A stretch of DNA of 64,000 bases from an uncultured Flavobacteriaceae bacterium (GCA_947500585.1 CANMSN010000001.1:124001-188000), one strand, 5' to 3'. Positions 44,538-54,158 are shown, counted from the stretch's first letter. A program made the numbers and translations. Notes: generated from the letters alone by a model not told the origin.

Positions 44538-45830
44538 CTAATCATTTTTAGGAACTCGACATAATAATATAATACCTGTTAAAAAGAAAATAAATAAAAA
44601 TAGAATTCCATTTCTCATACTTCCTGTAATTTGATCTATAAAGGCAAAAATAATCATCCCGATAACGATTCCAATTTTTTCTGCAACATCATAAAAACTA
44701 AAATACGAAGTTGTGTCTTCTGTTTCTGGTAAAAATTTAGAATATGTAGAACGTGCCAAGGCTTGTATACCTCCCATCACAAAACCAACCAGGGAAGCTG
44801 CTATGTAAAACTGCAATGGCGTTTCCATAAAATAGGCATAAAAACATAGCGCCATCCAAATACCATTAATAAAAATAAGCGTTTTTATATTTCCAAATTT
44901 CGATGATGCTTTTGATGTTAAAAAAGCTCCAAGTACTGCCACTATTTGTATAACCAAAATGCTAACAATTAAACCAGTAGTTTTAGCTTCATCATTTCCC
45001 CAAGCAATTTCTTCTTCTCCAAAATAAACAGCTACCAACATAATGGTTTGCACCGCCATACTAAATACAAAAAAGGCATATAAGTAACGTTTTAATCTTA
45101 AATTCTGTTTTAAATCTTTCCAAACTAACAGCAGTTCTTTAAAGCCATTAAAAACAACAGCTTTTGTTACTTTATGACCAGTTGAAGTCCCTTTTGGTAA
45201 CCAATAAAATGAATACTTACTAAACAGAGCCCACCAGATACCTACTGTAATAAATGAATAACGCATCATTTGCATTTTAGACTCCCCGTCGTCTTGACTC
45301 ATAACCATGGCCAAATTCAAAACTAACAACAACACACTTCCTACATAGCCTAAAGAAAATCCTTTTGCGCTAATACTATCCTGCTGTTCTGGAAATGCTA
45401 TATCTGGCAAATACGAATTATAAAACACCAAACTCCCCCAGTAGCCAATAAGTCCCATAAAATAAAAGAGAATACTTAAATAAATATGATCTAAACTGAA
45501 CCAATATAATCCAATACAACCAGTACTACCTACATAGCAAAAAAACTTCAAGAAATTCTTTTTATTACCAACATAATCAGCTATACCAGACAGTAATGGT
45601 GAAGTTAATGCAACTACTAAAAAAGTAAAAGCCGTAACAAAAGTAATAAGCGCAGTACTCTTAAACTCAAAACCAAAAGCAACGACAGTTTTAATTTCAG
45701 AAATGAACAATGCCGAATAAAATATAGGAAATATAGAAGAGGCAATGGTTAGCGTATATACAGAATTTGCCCAATCGTAAAACGCCCAAGCATTTAAAAG
45801 TTTTTTACTTCCTTTTTCTAATACAGCCAT
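44538..45830 (-). CDS. MFS transporter, UMF1 (Atg22-like) family
   Basis: A 430-aa transporter with about 12 helices. The N-terminal LLNAWAFYDWANSVYTLTIAS and the LVFYNSYLPDIAFP segment are signatures of the UMF1/Atg22-type MFS, and the SRSTYSKFLPETEDTTSYFSFYD loop is also typical. Eukaryotic Atg22 exports amino acids from the vacuole; substrates of bacterial homologues are unknown. Hydrophobicity and topology are clear. Confidence 0.9.
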   Translation of the reverse strand: MAVLEKGSKKLLNAWAFYDWANSVYTLTIASSIFPIFYSALFISEIKTVVAFGFEFKSTALITFVTAFTFLVVALTSPLLSGIADYVGNKKNFLKFFCYVGSTGCIGLYWFSLDHIYLSILFYFMGLIGYWGSLVFYNSYLPDIAFPEQQDSISAKGFSLGYVGSVLLLVLNLAMVMSQDDGESKMQMMRYSFITVGIWWALFSKYSFYWLPKGTSTGHKVTKAVVFNGFKELLLVWKDLKQNLRLKRYLYAFFVFSMAVQTIMLVAVYFGEEEIAWGNDEAKTTGLIVSILVIQIVAVLGAFLTSKASSKFGNIKTLIFINGIWMALCFYAYFMETPLQFYIAASLVGFVMGGIQALARSTYSKFLPETEDTTSYFSFYDVAEKIGIVIGMIIFAFIDQITGSMRNGILFLFIFFLTGIILLCRVPKND

Positions 45831-45833
45831 AAT

Positions 45834-45862
45834 AAAAAAGCTGCCTTTAATTGGCAGCTTAC
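45834..45862 (-). terminator. Terminator of the M48 protease gene
   Basis: On the minus strand AAGCTGCCAATT pairs with the following AGGCAGCTT, with T-run. It lies 35 bases beyond the M48 stop and directly before the UMF1 gene. Confidence 0.78.
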
Positions 45863-45897
45863 TAAAGTAATCAAATATTTCAATTTAGGTAAATTAA

Positions 45898-46713
45898 TTA
45901 TTTAAATGAAGTTACCCCAAATTTCTTAGCTTCTTCTACTGCTTTAGGAGCTAAAGCGGTAAGATTAGCAATACGCGAATCGTTTGATGGATGTGTACTT
46001 AAAAACTCTGGTGTTGATGATGCCCCACTATTAGCTTTCATTCGTTTCCAAAGTTCTGCTGCTTCTGTTGGATTATAACCTGCAATAGCCATTAAATACA
46101 ATCCTATTTTATCCGCCTCTGTTTCATGGCTTCTACTAAATGGTAACATACCTAAAACGTTAGAGCCCACGCCATAATATTGGTTGAATGCATTTCTAGA
46201 TTGTTCGTCTTGTATGGCAATATTTCCAGCCAAAGCTACACCTTGCTGAACATAAGCAGCACTCATACGTTGTTGTCCATGATTTGCTAAAGCATGAGCC
46301 ACCTCATGCCCCATAATAGCGGCAACTCCAGTTTCACCATTTGCAATGGGCAATATACCTGTGTAAAACACAATTTTACCACCTGGCATACACCAAGCGT
46401 TTACAGTTTCATCATTTACTAAATTGTATTCCCATTTGTAATCTTTTAAATACCCTTCATGTCCATTTGCGTTTAACCACCGTTCTGAAGCTACGGCTAT
46501 TCGTTGTCCAACTCTTTTAATCATATCAGCATCCTTAGTACCTGTTACCACCTTATTCTCTGTTAAAAACTGATCATATTGAGCAAAGGCCGTAGGAAAC
46601 AATTGTGAATTTGGCACTAAAGCCATTGTCTTTTTACCTGTAAAAGGGTTTGTAGCACATGCTAGAACTAGTAACAAAGCTCCTAATATTATAAGTGAGT
46701 GTTTAAATTTCAT
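45898..46713 (-). CDS. M48-family metallopeptidase lipoprotein (LoiP/BepA-like)
   Basis: A 271-aa lipoprotein protease. The start at 46713 (MKFKHSLIILGALLLVLACATNP) gives a lipobox cysteine. The zinc motif is HEVAH in IMGHEVAHALANHGQQRM, and the third ligand is in SHETEADKIGLYLMA. The STHPSNDSRI segment near the end is the usual family C-terminal box. It is the compact M48 type that degrades or quality-controls outer-membrane proteins. A separate, less similar M48 protease gene lies at 7460-8779. Confidence 0.93.
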   Translation of the reverse strand: MKFKHSLIILGALLLVLACATNPFTGKKTMALVPNSQLFPTAFAQYDQFLTENKVVTGTKDADMIKRVGQRIAVASERWLNANGHEGYLKDYKWEYNLVNDETVNAWCMPGGKIVFYTGILPIANGETGVAAIMGHEVAHALANHGQQRMSAAYVQQGVALAGNIAIQDEQSRNAFNQYYGVGSNVLGMLPFSRSHETEADKIGLYLMAIAGYNPTEAAELWKRMKANSGASSTPEFLSTHPSNDSRIANLTALAPKAVEEAKKFGVTSFK

Positions 46714-46873
46714 AACCATAATGTTTTAAATATTTTATAAAAATACGAAAATCGTTCTTTTATTTTGACCCACATGATTATAATTTGGTCACATTTAATA
46801 TTTAAACTCTAGATTAGTTAAAGTATTATGTTTTTAATTTTTTACGACTTATTTTAGTAGAAAAATATAAGAA

Positions 46874-47347
46874 ATGAAAAAGTTACTAATTATTTGTTTG
46901 AGTTTAATAGTGTTTAATTGTAAAGGTAATGCTCAAAAAAAAGAGCAAAAAGTTTATAAAGTATCGAAAACTGAAGCTGAATGGAAAGCGCAATTGTCTG
47001 ACAAGGAATATTATGTATTGAGAGAAGCAGGAACCGAACGCCCGTTTACAAGCCCTCTGAACAAAAACTATAAACCTGGTATTTATGTTTGCGCAGCTTG
47101 CGAAACACCTCTTTTTAAAAGTGAACATAAATTTGATTCTGGTACTGGATGGCCAAGTTTTGACAGAGAAATTAAAGGTAACGTCGCTTACGGAACAGAT
47201 TCTAAATTAGGTTATACTAGAGATGAGGAACATTGCGCTACTTGTGGTGGCCATTTGGGACATGTATTTAATGATAGACCAAGAGATACAACAGGAAAAC
47301 GTCATTGTATTAATGGCGTAGCTTTAAAATTTATTCCAAAAGAATAA
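46874..47347 (+). CDS. msrB: Peptide-methionine (R)-S-oxide reductase MsrB, lipoprotein form
   Basis: MsrB, 157 aa, that reduces methionine R-sulfoxide in proteins. It has a lipoprotein-type N-terminus (cysteine at 16) so it works in the envelope. Zinc ligands C73/C76 (CAAC) and C121/C124 (CATC) are present, with catalytic C145 in RHCINGVA. Other motifs are FDSGTGWPSF and GGHLGHVF. No msrA is nearby. The DinB-like gene follows by 16 bases. Confidence 0.95.
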   Translation: MKKLLIICLSLIVFNCKGNAQKKEQKVYKVSKTEAEWKAQLSDKEYYVLREAGTERPFTSPLNKNYKPGIYVCAACETPLFKSEHKFDSGTGWPSFDREIKGNVAYGTDSKLGYTRDEEHCATCGGHLGHVFNDRPRDTTGKRHCINGVALKFIPKE

Positions 47348-47363
47348 GAAACAACTATTACAA

Positions 47364-47915
47364 ATGGAAAGTTATTTAGAAAGTATTATTAAACAATTTG
47401 AATATTACAAAAGTTTAGGCGATAAAACTTTTAACCAACTTTCTATGGATGAGTTGCAAAATGAAGTTGCTATAGATGCAAATTCAATTTCTATTATAGT
47501 AAAGCATTTGGTTGGAAATATGTTAAGTAGATGGACTAATTTTTTAACTGAAGACGGTGAAAAAGAATGGCGAAAACGCGATAGTGAATTTGAAGACACT
47601 TATGAAACCAAAGATGAATTAATTGCTAGTTGGAATAAAGGTTGGCAATGTTTATTTGAGGCTATTAAGCCTTTAAATAAAGATGACTTAGAAGGTATTA
47701 TCTATATAAGAAATCAAGGCCATACAGTTACTGAAGCCATAAATAGGCAATTAGCACATTACGCTTATCATGTTGGACAAATTGTGTTTTTAGGAAAGGT
47801 TTTAAAAGAAAAAGAATGGCAATCACTTTCTATTCCCAAAGGAAAATCTTCAAAGTATAATGAAGAAAAATTTAGTAAAGAAAAGGGCAGACGACATTTT
47901 ACAGATGATTTATAA
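47364..47915 (+). CDS. DUF1572/DinB-like protein
   Basis: A 183-aa four-helix protein of the DUF1572 (DinB/YfiT-like) family: MESYLESIIKQFEYYKSLGD, IIVKHLVGNMLSRWTNFLTE and QLAHYAYHVGQIVFLGK, with His residues at positions expected for the DinB metal site. Substrate and role are unknown; relatives include thiol-dependent transferases. It follows msrB on the same strand and probably shares its transcript. Confidence 0.85.
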   Translation: MESYLESIIKQFEYYKSLGDKTFNQLSMDELQNEVAIDANSISIIVKHLVGNMLSRWTNFLTEDGEKEWRKRDSEFEDTYETKDELIASWNKGWQCLFEAIKPLNKDDLEGIIYIRNQGHTVTEAINRQLAHYAYHVGQIVFLGKVLKEKEWQSLSIPKGKSSKYNEEKFSKEKGRRHFTDDL

Positions 47916-47917
47916 AA

Positions 47918-49201
47918 CTAGTTCTCTAATTTCTTTTTAAAAGGCCTTATAATCAATCGAGCTTCTCTATCAAAACGCACATAATTATAAACCCAATTTA
48001 CAAAAACAACCATACGATTTCTAAAACCAATTAAGAAAAAAAGATGTACAAACATCCATACATACCAAGCAAAAATGCCCTGAAATTTCCAGTTTTTTAA
48101 ATCGACAACAGCTTTATTTCTTCCTATAGTAGCCATGGCACCTTTATCTTTATAAACAAAAGGTAGCATAGGTTCTTCTTCTATTAATCGCAATAAATTA
48201 TCGCCTAATTGCTCACCTTGCTGAATGGCAGGTTGCGCCATCATAGGAAATCCATTAGGGAATTCTTCACTTACCAAACAAGCAATATCGCCAATAGCAA
48301 AAATATTTTCAAACCCTTTAACTTGATTAAATTCGTTAACCAAAAGTCTATTTCCACGAGTTACAAATTCCTCAGCATCCAGTCCTTTTATAGTAGCGCC
48401 CTTTACTCCTGCAGCCCAAACAACTGTTGCCGTTTCAAAAGTTAAATCGGTATTTGTGGTTACTGTTTTTCCATCATAATTAGTCACTCTAACATTTTTC
48501 CAAACATGAACCCCTAATTTCTCCAAAAAGTCTTCTGCTTTTTTTGATGCGTTTTCACTCATGCCCTTTAAAATACAGTCACTCGATTGTATAATATTTA
48601 TTTGAGCTAAACGGGTATCTAAATCTGGGTAATCTTTGGGTAAAATGCCTTTTTTAATTTCGGCTAATGCTCCAGCAAGTTCTACTCCTGTTGGTCCGCC
48701 TCCAACTATCACAAAATTCATTAAAGCATTTCGTTCGTTTAAATCTGACGTCAACAATGCTTCTTCAAAATTCTCAAGTATTAAGCTTCTTAAGTTAAGG
48801 GATTGCGGTATGGTTTTCATAGCCATACTATATTTTTCAATATCAGAATTACCAAAATAATTAGTTTCAGATCCAGACGCTACAACCAAATAATCAAACT
48901 TTAAATCACCAATATTGGTAATGACCTTATTTTTCTCAGTATTAATCTTATTAACATTGGCTAATCGAAAATAGAAATTTGGAAAATCTTTTAAAATTTT
49001 ACGAATAGGATATGCAATAGAATCAGGTTCTAATCCACCTGTAGATACTTGATATAATAAAGGTTGAAAGGTGTGGTAATTGTGCTTATCTAAAAGCACA
49101 ACTTGAACTTCCTGTTTTGATAATTTTTTTGCAAGGGCAACCCCAGCAAAACCCCCTCCTATAATAACAATTCTTGGGAAACTTGTTTTTGATATATTCA
49201 T
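47918..49201 (-). CDS. Type II NADH dehydrogenase (NDH-2) family
   Basis: FAD-dependent NAD(P)H oxidoreductase, 427 aa from the ATG at 49201. FAD motif GGGFAGVALAKKL (about 18-30), second Rossmann motif VGGGPTGVELAGALAEI, GDIAC in the C-terminal FAD site, and a C-terminal hydrophobic helix (FAWYVWMFVHLFFLIGF) that would anchor it to the membrane. NDH-2 feeds electrons to menaquinone without pumping protons. It converges on the DinB-like gene, 2 bases apart. A palindrome copy lies upstream. Confidence 0.9.
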   Translation of the reverse strand: MNISKTSFPRIVIIGGGFAGVALAKKLSKQEVQVVLLDKHNYHTFQPLLYQVSTGGLEPDSIAYPIRKILKDFPNFYFRLANVNKINTEKNKVITNIGDLKFDYLVVASGSETNYFGNSDIEKYSMAMKTIPQSLNLRSLILENFEEALLTSDLNERNALMNFVIVGGGPTGVELAGALAEIKKGILPKDYPDLDTRLAQINIIQSSDCILKGMSENASKKAEDFLEKLGVHVWKNVRVTNYDGKTVTTNTDLTFETATVVWAAGVKGATIKGLDAEEFVTRGNRLLVNEFNQVKGFENIFAIGDIACLVSEEFPNGFPMMAQPAIQQGEQLGDNLLRLIEEEPMLPFVYKDKGAMATIGRNKAVVDLKNWKFQGIFAWYVWMFVHLFFLIGFRNRMVVFVNWVYNYVRFDREARLIIRPFKKKLEN

Positions 49202-49241
49202 AAAAAAATACTTGCAAAGCAAAGGTACTAAAACAAGGGTA

Positions 49242-49265
49242 GATTCCCTTATTCAAGGGAATGAC
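49242..49265. repeat. Dispersed intergenic palindrome, copy 5
   Basis: GATTCCCTT, spacer ATTC, AAGGGAATGAC. Arms ATTCCCTT and AAGGGAAT. Between the divergent NDH-2 and lpdA genes. Confidence 0.75.
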
Positions 49266-49377
49266 AAATTCAACGGAAAGCTTAAGAAAAAAACTCAAGT
49301 AAATTTTTGCGATTTAAAGGCTTCTAAATTCATAATTCAAATTCGATTTCGTAAATTCGTAGCCTAAAAATTAACAC

Positions 49378-50754
49378 ATGAGTAAATACGATATTATTGT
49401 TCTTGGAAGTGGGCCTGGTGGTTATGTAACGGCTATTAGAGCGTCGCAATTAGGTTTTAAAACGGCTATTGTTGAAAAAGAAAGTCTTGGCGGTGTATGT
49501 TTAAATTGGGGTTGTATTCCAACAAAAGCCTTATTAAAATCTGCCCAAGTTTTTGAATATCTAAAACATGCTGAAGATTATGGTTTAAAAGTAAAAGAAG
49601 CTGAACACGATTTTGATGCTGTAGTAAAACGTAGCCGTGGTGTTGCAGATGGCATGAGCAAAGGTGTTCAATTTTTAATGAAAAAAAATAAAATTGATGT
49701 TATTAATGGTTTTGGTAAATTAAAACCTGGTAAAAAGGTTGAAGTTGACGGAACAGAATACACTGCTGATAATATAATAATTGCAACTGGGGCTCGCTCT
49801 CGCGAGTTGCCTAGTTTACCTCAAGATGGTAAAAAAGTAATTGGTTACAGAGAAGCCATGACGTTACCAACACAACCTAAGAAAATGATTGTGGTTGGCT
49901 CAGGAGCTATTGGTGTTGAGTTTGCTTATTTCTACAATTCTATGGGAACCGAAGTAACAATTGTTGAATATTTACCAAACATAGTGCCTGTTGAAGATGA
50001 AGAGGTTTCTAAACAACTAGAGCGTTCGTTTAAAAAAACTGGTATTAATATTATGACGTCTGCTGAAGTTACTAGTGTTGATACTTCTGGAAAAGGTGTT
50101 AAAGCAACTGTAAAAACCAGTAAAGGTGAAGAAGTTTTAGAAGCTGATATTATTCTTTCTGCTGTAGGTATTAAAACCAATATTGAAAATATTGGATTAG
50201 AAGATGTTGGTATTGTTGTAGATAGAGATAAAATTATTGTCAACGATTTTTACCAAACTAATATTCCAGGATATTTTGCTATTGGAGATGTTACTCCTGG
50301 ACAAGCCTTAGCACATGTTGCTTCCGCTGAAGGTATACTTTGTGTTGAAAAACTAGCTGGACAACATGTTGAAGCTTTGGATTACGGAAATATACCAGGT
50401 TGTACCTATTGCTCTCCAGAAATTGCGAGTGTTGGTTTAACAGAAAAACAAGCCAAAGACAAAGGTTTAGATATTAAAATAGGTAAATTTCCTTTCTCTG
50501 CATCTGGAAAAGCAAGTGCTGGTGGAAATAAAGATGGTTTTGTAAAAGTAATTTTTGATGCTAAATATGGCGAATGGTTAGGTTGCCACATGATTGGTGC
50601 AGGTGTTACCGATATGATTGCCGAGGCTGTTTTAGGAAGAAAACTAGAAACCACAGGTCATGAGGTTTTAAAAGCAGTACATCCGCATCCAACAATGAGC
50701 GAAGCTGTTATGGAAGCTGTTGCAGCTGCTTATGATGAAGTGATACATTTATAG
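49378..50754 (+). CDS. lpdA: Dihydrolipoyl dehydrogenase (E3)
   Basis: E3 of the 2-oxoacid dehydrogenases, 458 aa. The FAD motif GSGPGGYVTAIRA, redox cysteines C41 and C46 in GGVCLNWGCIPTK, the NAD motif VGSGAIGVEFAYFYNSMG and the dimer-interface His-Glu pair in HPHPTMSE are all seen. It reoxidises the lipoyl arms of E2 proteins such as the one at 16.5-17.9 kb. It is a monocistronic gene with its own terminator. Confidence 0.96.
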   Translation: MSKYDIIVLGSGPGGYVTAIRASQLGFKTAIVEKESLGGVCLNWGCIPTKALLKSAQVFEYLKHAEDYGLKVKEAEHDFDAVVKRSRGVADGMSKGVQFLMKKNKIDVINGFGKLKPGKKVEVDGTEYTADNIIIATGARSRELPSLPQDGKKVIGYREAMTLPTQPKKMIVVGSGAIGVEFAYFYNSMGTEVTIVEYLPNIVPVEDEEVSKQLERSFKKTGINIMTSAEVTSVDTSGKGVKATVKTSKGEEVLEADIILSAVGIKTNIENIGLEDVGIVVDRDKIIVNDFYQTNIPGYFAIGDVTPGQALAHVASAEGILCVEKLAGQHVEALDYGNIPGCTYCSPEIASVGLTEKQAKDKGLDIKIGKFPFSASGKASAGGNKDGFVKVIFDAKYGEWLGCHMIGAGVTDMIAEAVLGRKLETTGHEVLKAVHPHPTMSEAVMEAVAAAYDEVIHL

Positions 50755-50792
50755 ACTTCTTAGAAAGTTAGATTTCTAGATAATTTTATAGA

Positions 50793-50826
50793 AAAATGCG
50801 ATTCAAAATGAATCGCATTTTTTTTG
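50793..50826 (+). terminator. Terminator after lpdA
   Basis: AAATGCGATTCA and TGAATCGCATTT stem around AAA with 9 T. It lies just before the convergent barrel gene. Confidence 0.87.
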
Positions 50827-50828
50827 TT

Positions 50829-51377
50829 TTAAAACTTATACCCTATTCCAACACTTATTCTGTTGTCTCGAAAGTTGCCTGTATACATTCTTTCCTCAAA
50901 CCCATGTCTAAAACGACAATCTAAAAAGAAGTTTTTCGTCAAATTATATTCTAAACCAATAATACCATTCCATTTTTTAAGCCCAAAAATATCATTCACT
51001 AATGATGCAGATAAAACTTGTGTACCTGTGTAGACTTTAAAATTATTATTAAGATTATATTTTATTAATACTGGTACCGTTAAATAAACTTCATTGATGG
51101 ATTCTGTAAAATCACTATTAAAAAGTCTCTCCCTATTTTCAGACCTTAAATTGAGCTCCAACTGCAAGCCCCAATTCTTGCTAAACTTAAAATTATACCA
51201 AGCGCCTAGATACGGCAAATTAAGCTTGTAATTTAAATTACTGGTATTAGTCTGGAATTCGTATCCAGAACGTAAACCAAAAGTTCCTTTAGTGTTTTTA
51301 AGATTTTCAGAACTTGTTTGTGCCTGTAAACAATACATACTAATAAAAAATACAAATAATAAAATAGTTTTTCTCAT
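50829..51377 (-). CDS. Small outer-membrane beta-barrel protein
   Basis: A 182-aa exported protein: signal peptide (MRKTILLFVFFISMYCLQAQ), then alternating hydrophobic strands (LQLELNLRSENR, YNLNNNFKVYTGTQ, GIIGLEYNLTKNFFLDCRF), ending VGIGYKF with a terminal Phe as expected for barrels. It resembles the OmpA-like or porin 8-strand barrels; no ligand is known. It converges on lpdA. Confidence 0.82.
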   Translation of the reverse strand: MRKTILLFVFFISMYCLQAQTSSENLKNTKGTFGLRSGYEFQTNTSNLNYKLNLPYLGAWYNFKFSKNWGLQLELNLRSENRERLFNSDFTESINEVYLTVPVLIKYNLNNNFKVYTGTQVLSASLVNDIFGLKKWNGIIGLEYNLTKNFFLDCRFRHGFEERMYTGNFRDNRISVGIGYKF

Positions 51378-51505
51378 AATTTATTGATTTTAATTATGAT
51401 TCAAAGCTATCTATGATGCATGTTAAAACTCTTTTAATACTGTTCTAAATAAAATACAATGAAAGGTTAATTAAATGTGAAAAATCTTAATTTTTTAACT
51501 GAATA

Positions 51506-51982
51506 TTATAATCTATATCCAACACCTAAAAATAATCCATTGGGTGTTATTTCCTGAAAACCTATGGTGTATTTCATATGTACATCAAAAGTTGGCGTTA
51601 TATTATATGCTGTACTTAAGTCTGCACGTATTTTAACTTTATTTGTAAAAAAATCGAAGAAATAGTTTATGCTAGGCCCGACCATAACATCTAAATTATG
51701 AGCAACTTCATATTTAGTATAAATTGGTGCGTTTAAAAATTTAAAATCATTTAGCCCGATATATAATAATTCTGGTTGAATTGAAAACTTATCTTCTATT
51801 TCGAAATCTAAAAACAGACCGCCATAATATCCAACTTCAGTTCCTGTAATTTCACCAAAACTGTCTTCTATGACACTAAGAAAAGTAAGATTGACTCCTC
51901 CTTTTAATCCTAAACTAAAATTTGATTGTCCTTGAGCAAAAAAGCTTAATAGACATAAAAGGATAAAAGAAAGGTTTTTCAT
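51506..51982 (-). CDS. Small outer-membrane beta-barrel protein, porin-like
   Basis: A 158-aa exported protein with signal peptide (MKNLSFILLCLLSFFAQG) and barrel strands (FSLGLKGGVNLTFLS, VGYYGGLFLDFEIEDKFSIQ, GLFLGVGYRL). The end in Leu after Tyr-Arg is a mild departure from the usual aromatic ending. The ATG abuts the aroQ stop, so it is co-transcribed with aroQ. Confidence 0.8.
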   Translation of the reverse strand: MKNLSFILLCLLSFFAQGQSNFSLGLKGGVNLTFLSVIEDSFGEITGTEVGYYGGLFLDFEIEDKFSIQPELLYIGLNDFKFLNAPIYTKYEVAHNLDVMVGPSINYFFDFFTNKVKIRADLSTAYNITPTFDVHMKYTIGFQEITPNGLFLGVGYRL

Positions 51983-52402
51983 TTAATTCAAAAAACTCTG
52001 GATAGCCAATTCGTAACTTTGCAAACCAAACCCAAGAATAACACCCTTAGCATTTGGTGATATAAACGATTGATGACGAAATTCTTCTCTATTAAACGTA
52101 TTGGAAATATGGACTTCAACCACAGGAGTTTCTATGGCTTTAACAGCATCTCCAATTCCTACTGAGGTATGTGTATAGGCAGCTGCATTTAATATAATAC
52201 CATCATTAGTAAAGCCAACTTCGTGCAATTTATCAATTAATTCACCTTCTATATTAGACTGAAAATAATCTAGTTGAACATTTTCATATTTATCTTTAAT
52301 TTTGTCTAAAAATTCAGTAAAAGATAAACTGCCGTAAATATTAGGTTCCCTTTTTCCTAATAAATTTAAGTTTGGGCCGTTTATGATGATTAGTTTTTTC
52401 AT
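51983..52402 (-). CDS. aroQ: Type II 3-dehydroquinate dehydratase
   Basis: AroQ, 139 aa, third step of the shikimate pathway. NGPNLNLLGKREPNIYG with the catalytic Tyr, NAAAYTHTSVGIGDA, EVHISNTFNREEFRHQS with the catalytic His, and GFGLQSYELAI are all typical. It lies opposite xerD as in many flavobacterial genomes, from memory. Confidence 0.96.
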   Translation of the reverse strand: MKKLIIINGPNLNLLGKREPNIYGSLSFTEFLDKIKDKYENVQLDYFQSNIEGELIDKLHEVGFTNDGIILNAAAYTHTSVGIGDAVKAIETPVVEVHISNTFNREEFRHQSFISPNAKGVILGFGLQSYELAIQSFLN

Positions 52403-52430
52403 GAAGTAAATATATTAAAATTTGATCATA

Positions 52431-52460
52431 AAAAAAGGAAGCCAATTGGCTTCCTTTTTT
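52431..52460 (-). terminator. Terminator of the small barrel protein gene
   Basis: AAAAAAGGAAGCCAATT and GGCTTCCTTTTTT form a near-perfect hairpin with T-run on the minus strand, 18 bases after the stop at 52479. Confidence 0.85.
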
Positions 52461-52478
52461 TATATTTTTCAAAAACGA

Positions 52479-52961
52479 TTACCAAGCATATCCAAGAGAT
52501 ACACCCAAGCTTATTGCAGCTGAACTTAAAGAAACAGCTAAATCATCAGAATTTCCAGCTATATATCCTAAACCTGCAAATGTATCTATAACAAAATGTT
52601 CACCTAAAATCCATTGATGACCAATTTCACCTCCAATTGTAAAAAATCCTGCTGAATTATTAAAATCATCTTCAAGTGAAAAATAACCAACAGATGGACC
52701 TGCATGCCAGCCTCTTAAAGCTTCTCCACTTGAAAAATAAAACCTGTATTCCGCTCCAGCTCCAAAGCCAGAAACATCAGAAATGTTGTAATATAAACCT
52801 GCTATAGTTAAGGTTTGACTATCATTAGTCGAAAATTCATATCCAGCATTGGCGACACCAAATGCTAAACCAACTGGATTCACTTTAATAGCTTGTTCTT
52901 GGGCATTAACAGTACTCATTGTGAATACCGCAATAATTGATAATAAAAATAATTTCTTCAT
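52479..52961 (-). CDS. Exported outer-membrane protein of unknown function
   Basis: A 160-aa protein with signal peptide (MKKLFLLSIIAVFTMSTVNA) and beta-barrel-like strands (VGLAFGVANAGYEFS, GFGAGAEYRFYFSSGEAL, IGGEIGHQWILGEHFVID) ending SLGYAW with terminal aromatic. It resembles DUF3575-like barrels. It is monocistronic. The function is unknown. Confidence 0.72.
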   Translation of the reverse strand: MKKLFLLSIIAVFTMSTVNAQEQAIKVNPVGLAFGVANAGYEFSTNDSQTLTIAGLYYNISDVSGFGAGAEYRFYFSSGEALRGWHAGPSVGYFSLEDDFNNSAGFFTIGGEIGHQWILGEHFVIDTFAGLGYIAGNSDDLAVSLSSAAISLGVSLGYAW

Positions 52962-53193
52962 AATTAAAAATGTATTTAGTTTAATTATGACAAATTAAAT
53001 ACTTTTTATTTTAAAATAATATAAATCTTACTTTAAAAAAAGCAATCAAATACAATAAATGACGTAAAATATTAATATTCAACTATATAAAACAAAAAAA
53101 GTTAACAACTTATATTGAATCTAAAGTAAAACCACGTATAAACTCATACATTAAGTTGATTTATAAATAAAATTTTATACTAAATTTACATAG

Positions 53194-54090
53194 ATGAAAT
53201 GGGAACAAGCTTTAAAAGATTACAAGCTCTATTTAAAGATAGAACGTGGCTTATCTAAAAACTCAATTGATAATTATTCTAGAGATGTTAGAAAGTTAAT
53301 TAATTATTTAGAAGACAATAAAATTTCTACTTCTCCAATTAAAATTAATTCTGAAACTGTTCAACAATTTATTTATGAAATTGCTAAAAGTGTTAATGCT
53401 AGATCGCAATCGCGAATAATATCTGGGTTACGAAGCTTTTTTGATTATCTTATATTTGAAGATTACAGAGTTTCAAACCCTTTAGAACTTATTGAGTCTC
53501 CAAAAATTGGTAGAAAACTACCAGATACTTTATCTGAAGAAGAAATAGATAAGCTAATAAACGCTATAGATTTGAGTAAACCACAAGGCGAACGCAATAG
53601 AGCCATTCTAGAAACACTTTACGGTTGTGGCTTACGTGTAAGTGAATTAACCAATTTAAAACTGTCAGATTTATTTTTTGATGAGGGTTTTATAAAAGTA
53701 ACTGGAAAAGGTGATAAACAACGTTTTGTACCCATAGTTAATATTACTCAAAAATACATTAACATATACAGAACTGAAGTTCGAAATCACTTAAATATAC
53801 AAGCCGGATTTGAAGATACTTTATTTTTAAACAGAAGAGGCAAACAATTAACTAGAGCCATGATTTTTACTATTATAAAACAATTGGCTGAAAAAGTTGG
53901 ACTAAAAAAAAGTATTTCTCCACATACGTTTAGACACTCATTTGCTACACATTTACTACAAAACGATGCCGATTTACGCTCAATACAACTTATGCTCGGA
54001 CATGAAAGTATAACAACTACTGAAATTTATGTTCACTTAGATAAAAGTCATTTGACTAAAGTCGTGGAGAAATATCATCCTAGAAAATAG
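53194..54090 (+). CDS. xerD: Site-specific tyrosine recombinase XerD
   Basis: XerC/D-type recombinase, 298 aa. The N-terminal SAM-like domain is WEQALKDYKLYLKIERGLSK, and the catalytic residues R148, K172, H244, R247, H270 and Y279 (TEIYVHL) are all intact. It resolves chromosome dimers at dif with its partner. Unlike the truncated recombinase at 30 kb, it is full length. It is divergent from the small barrel gene by 230 AT-rich bases. Confidence 0.94.
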   Translation: MKWEQALKDYKLYLKIERGLSKNSIDNYSRDVRKLINYLEDNKISTSPIKINSETVQQFIYEIAKSVNARSQSRIISGLRSFFDYLIFEDYRVSNPLELIESPKIGRKLPDTLSEEEIDKLINAIDLSKPQGERNRAILETLYGCGLRVSELTNLKLSDLFFDEGFIKVTGKGDKQRFVPIVNITQKYINIYRTEVRNHLNIQAGFEDTLFLNRRGKQLTRAMIFTIIKQLAEKVGLKKSISPHTFRHSFATHLLQNDADLRSIQLMLGHESITTTEIYVHLDKSHLTKVVEKYHPRK

Positions 54091-54093
54091 TTA

Positions 54094-54123
54094 GCTGTTG
54101 GCTGTTGGCTGTTGGCTGTTGGC
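54094..54123. repeat. Tandem 7-bp repeat GCTGTTG, four copies
   Basis: Four perfect units GCTGTTG followed by GC, between the xerD stop and its terminator. No reading frame or stem structure is implied. Confidence 0.85.
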
Positions 54124-54130
54124 AAAACTA

Positions 54131-54158
54131 AAAAATCCAGTCAGAAACTGGATTTTTT
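54131..54158 (+). terminator. Terminator after xerD
   Basis: AAATCCAGT and ACTGGATTT stem around CAGAA with T-run. Confidence 0.83.
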
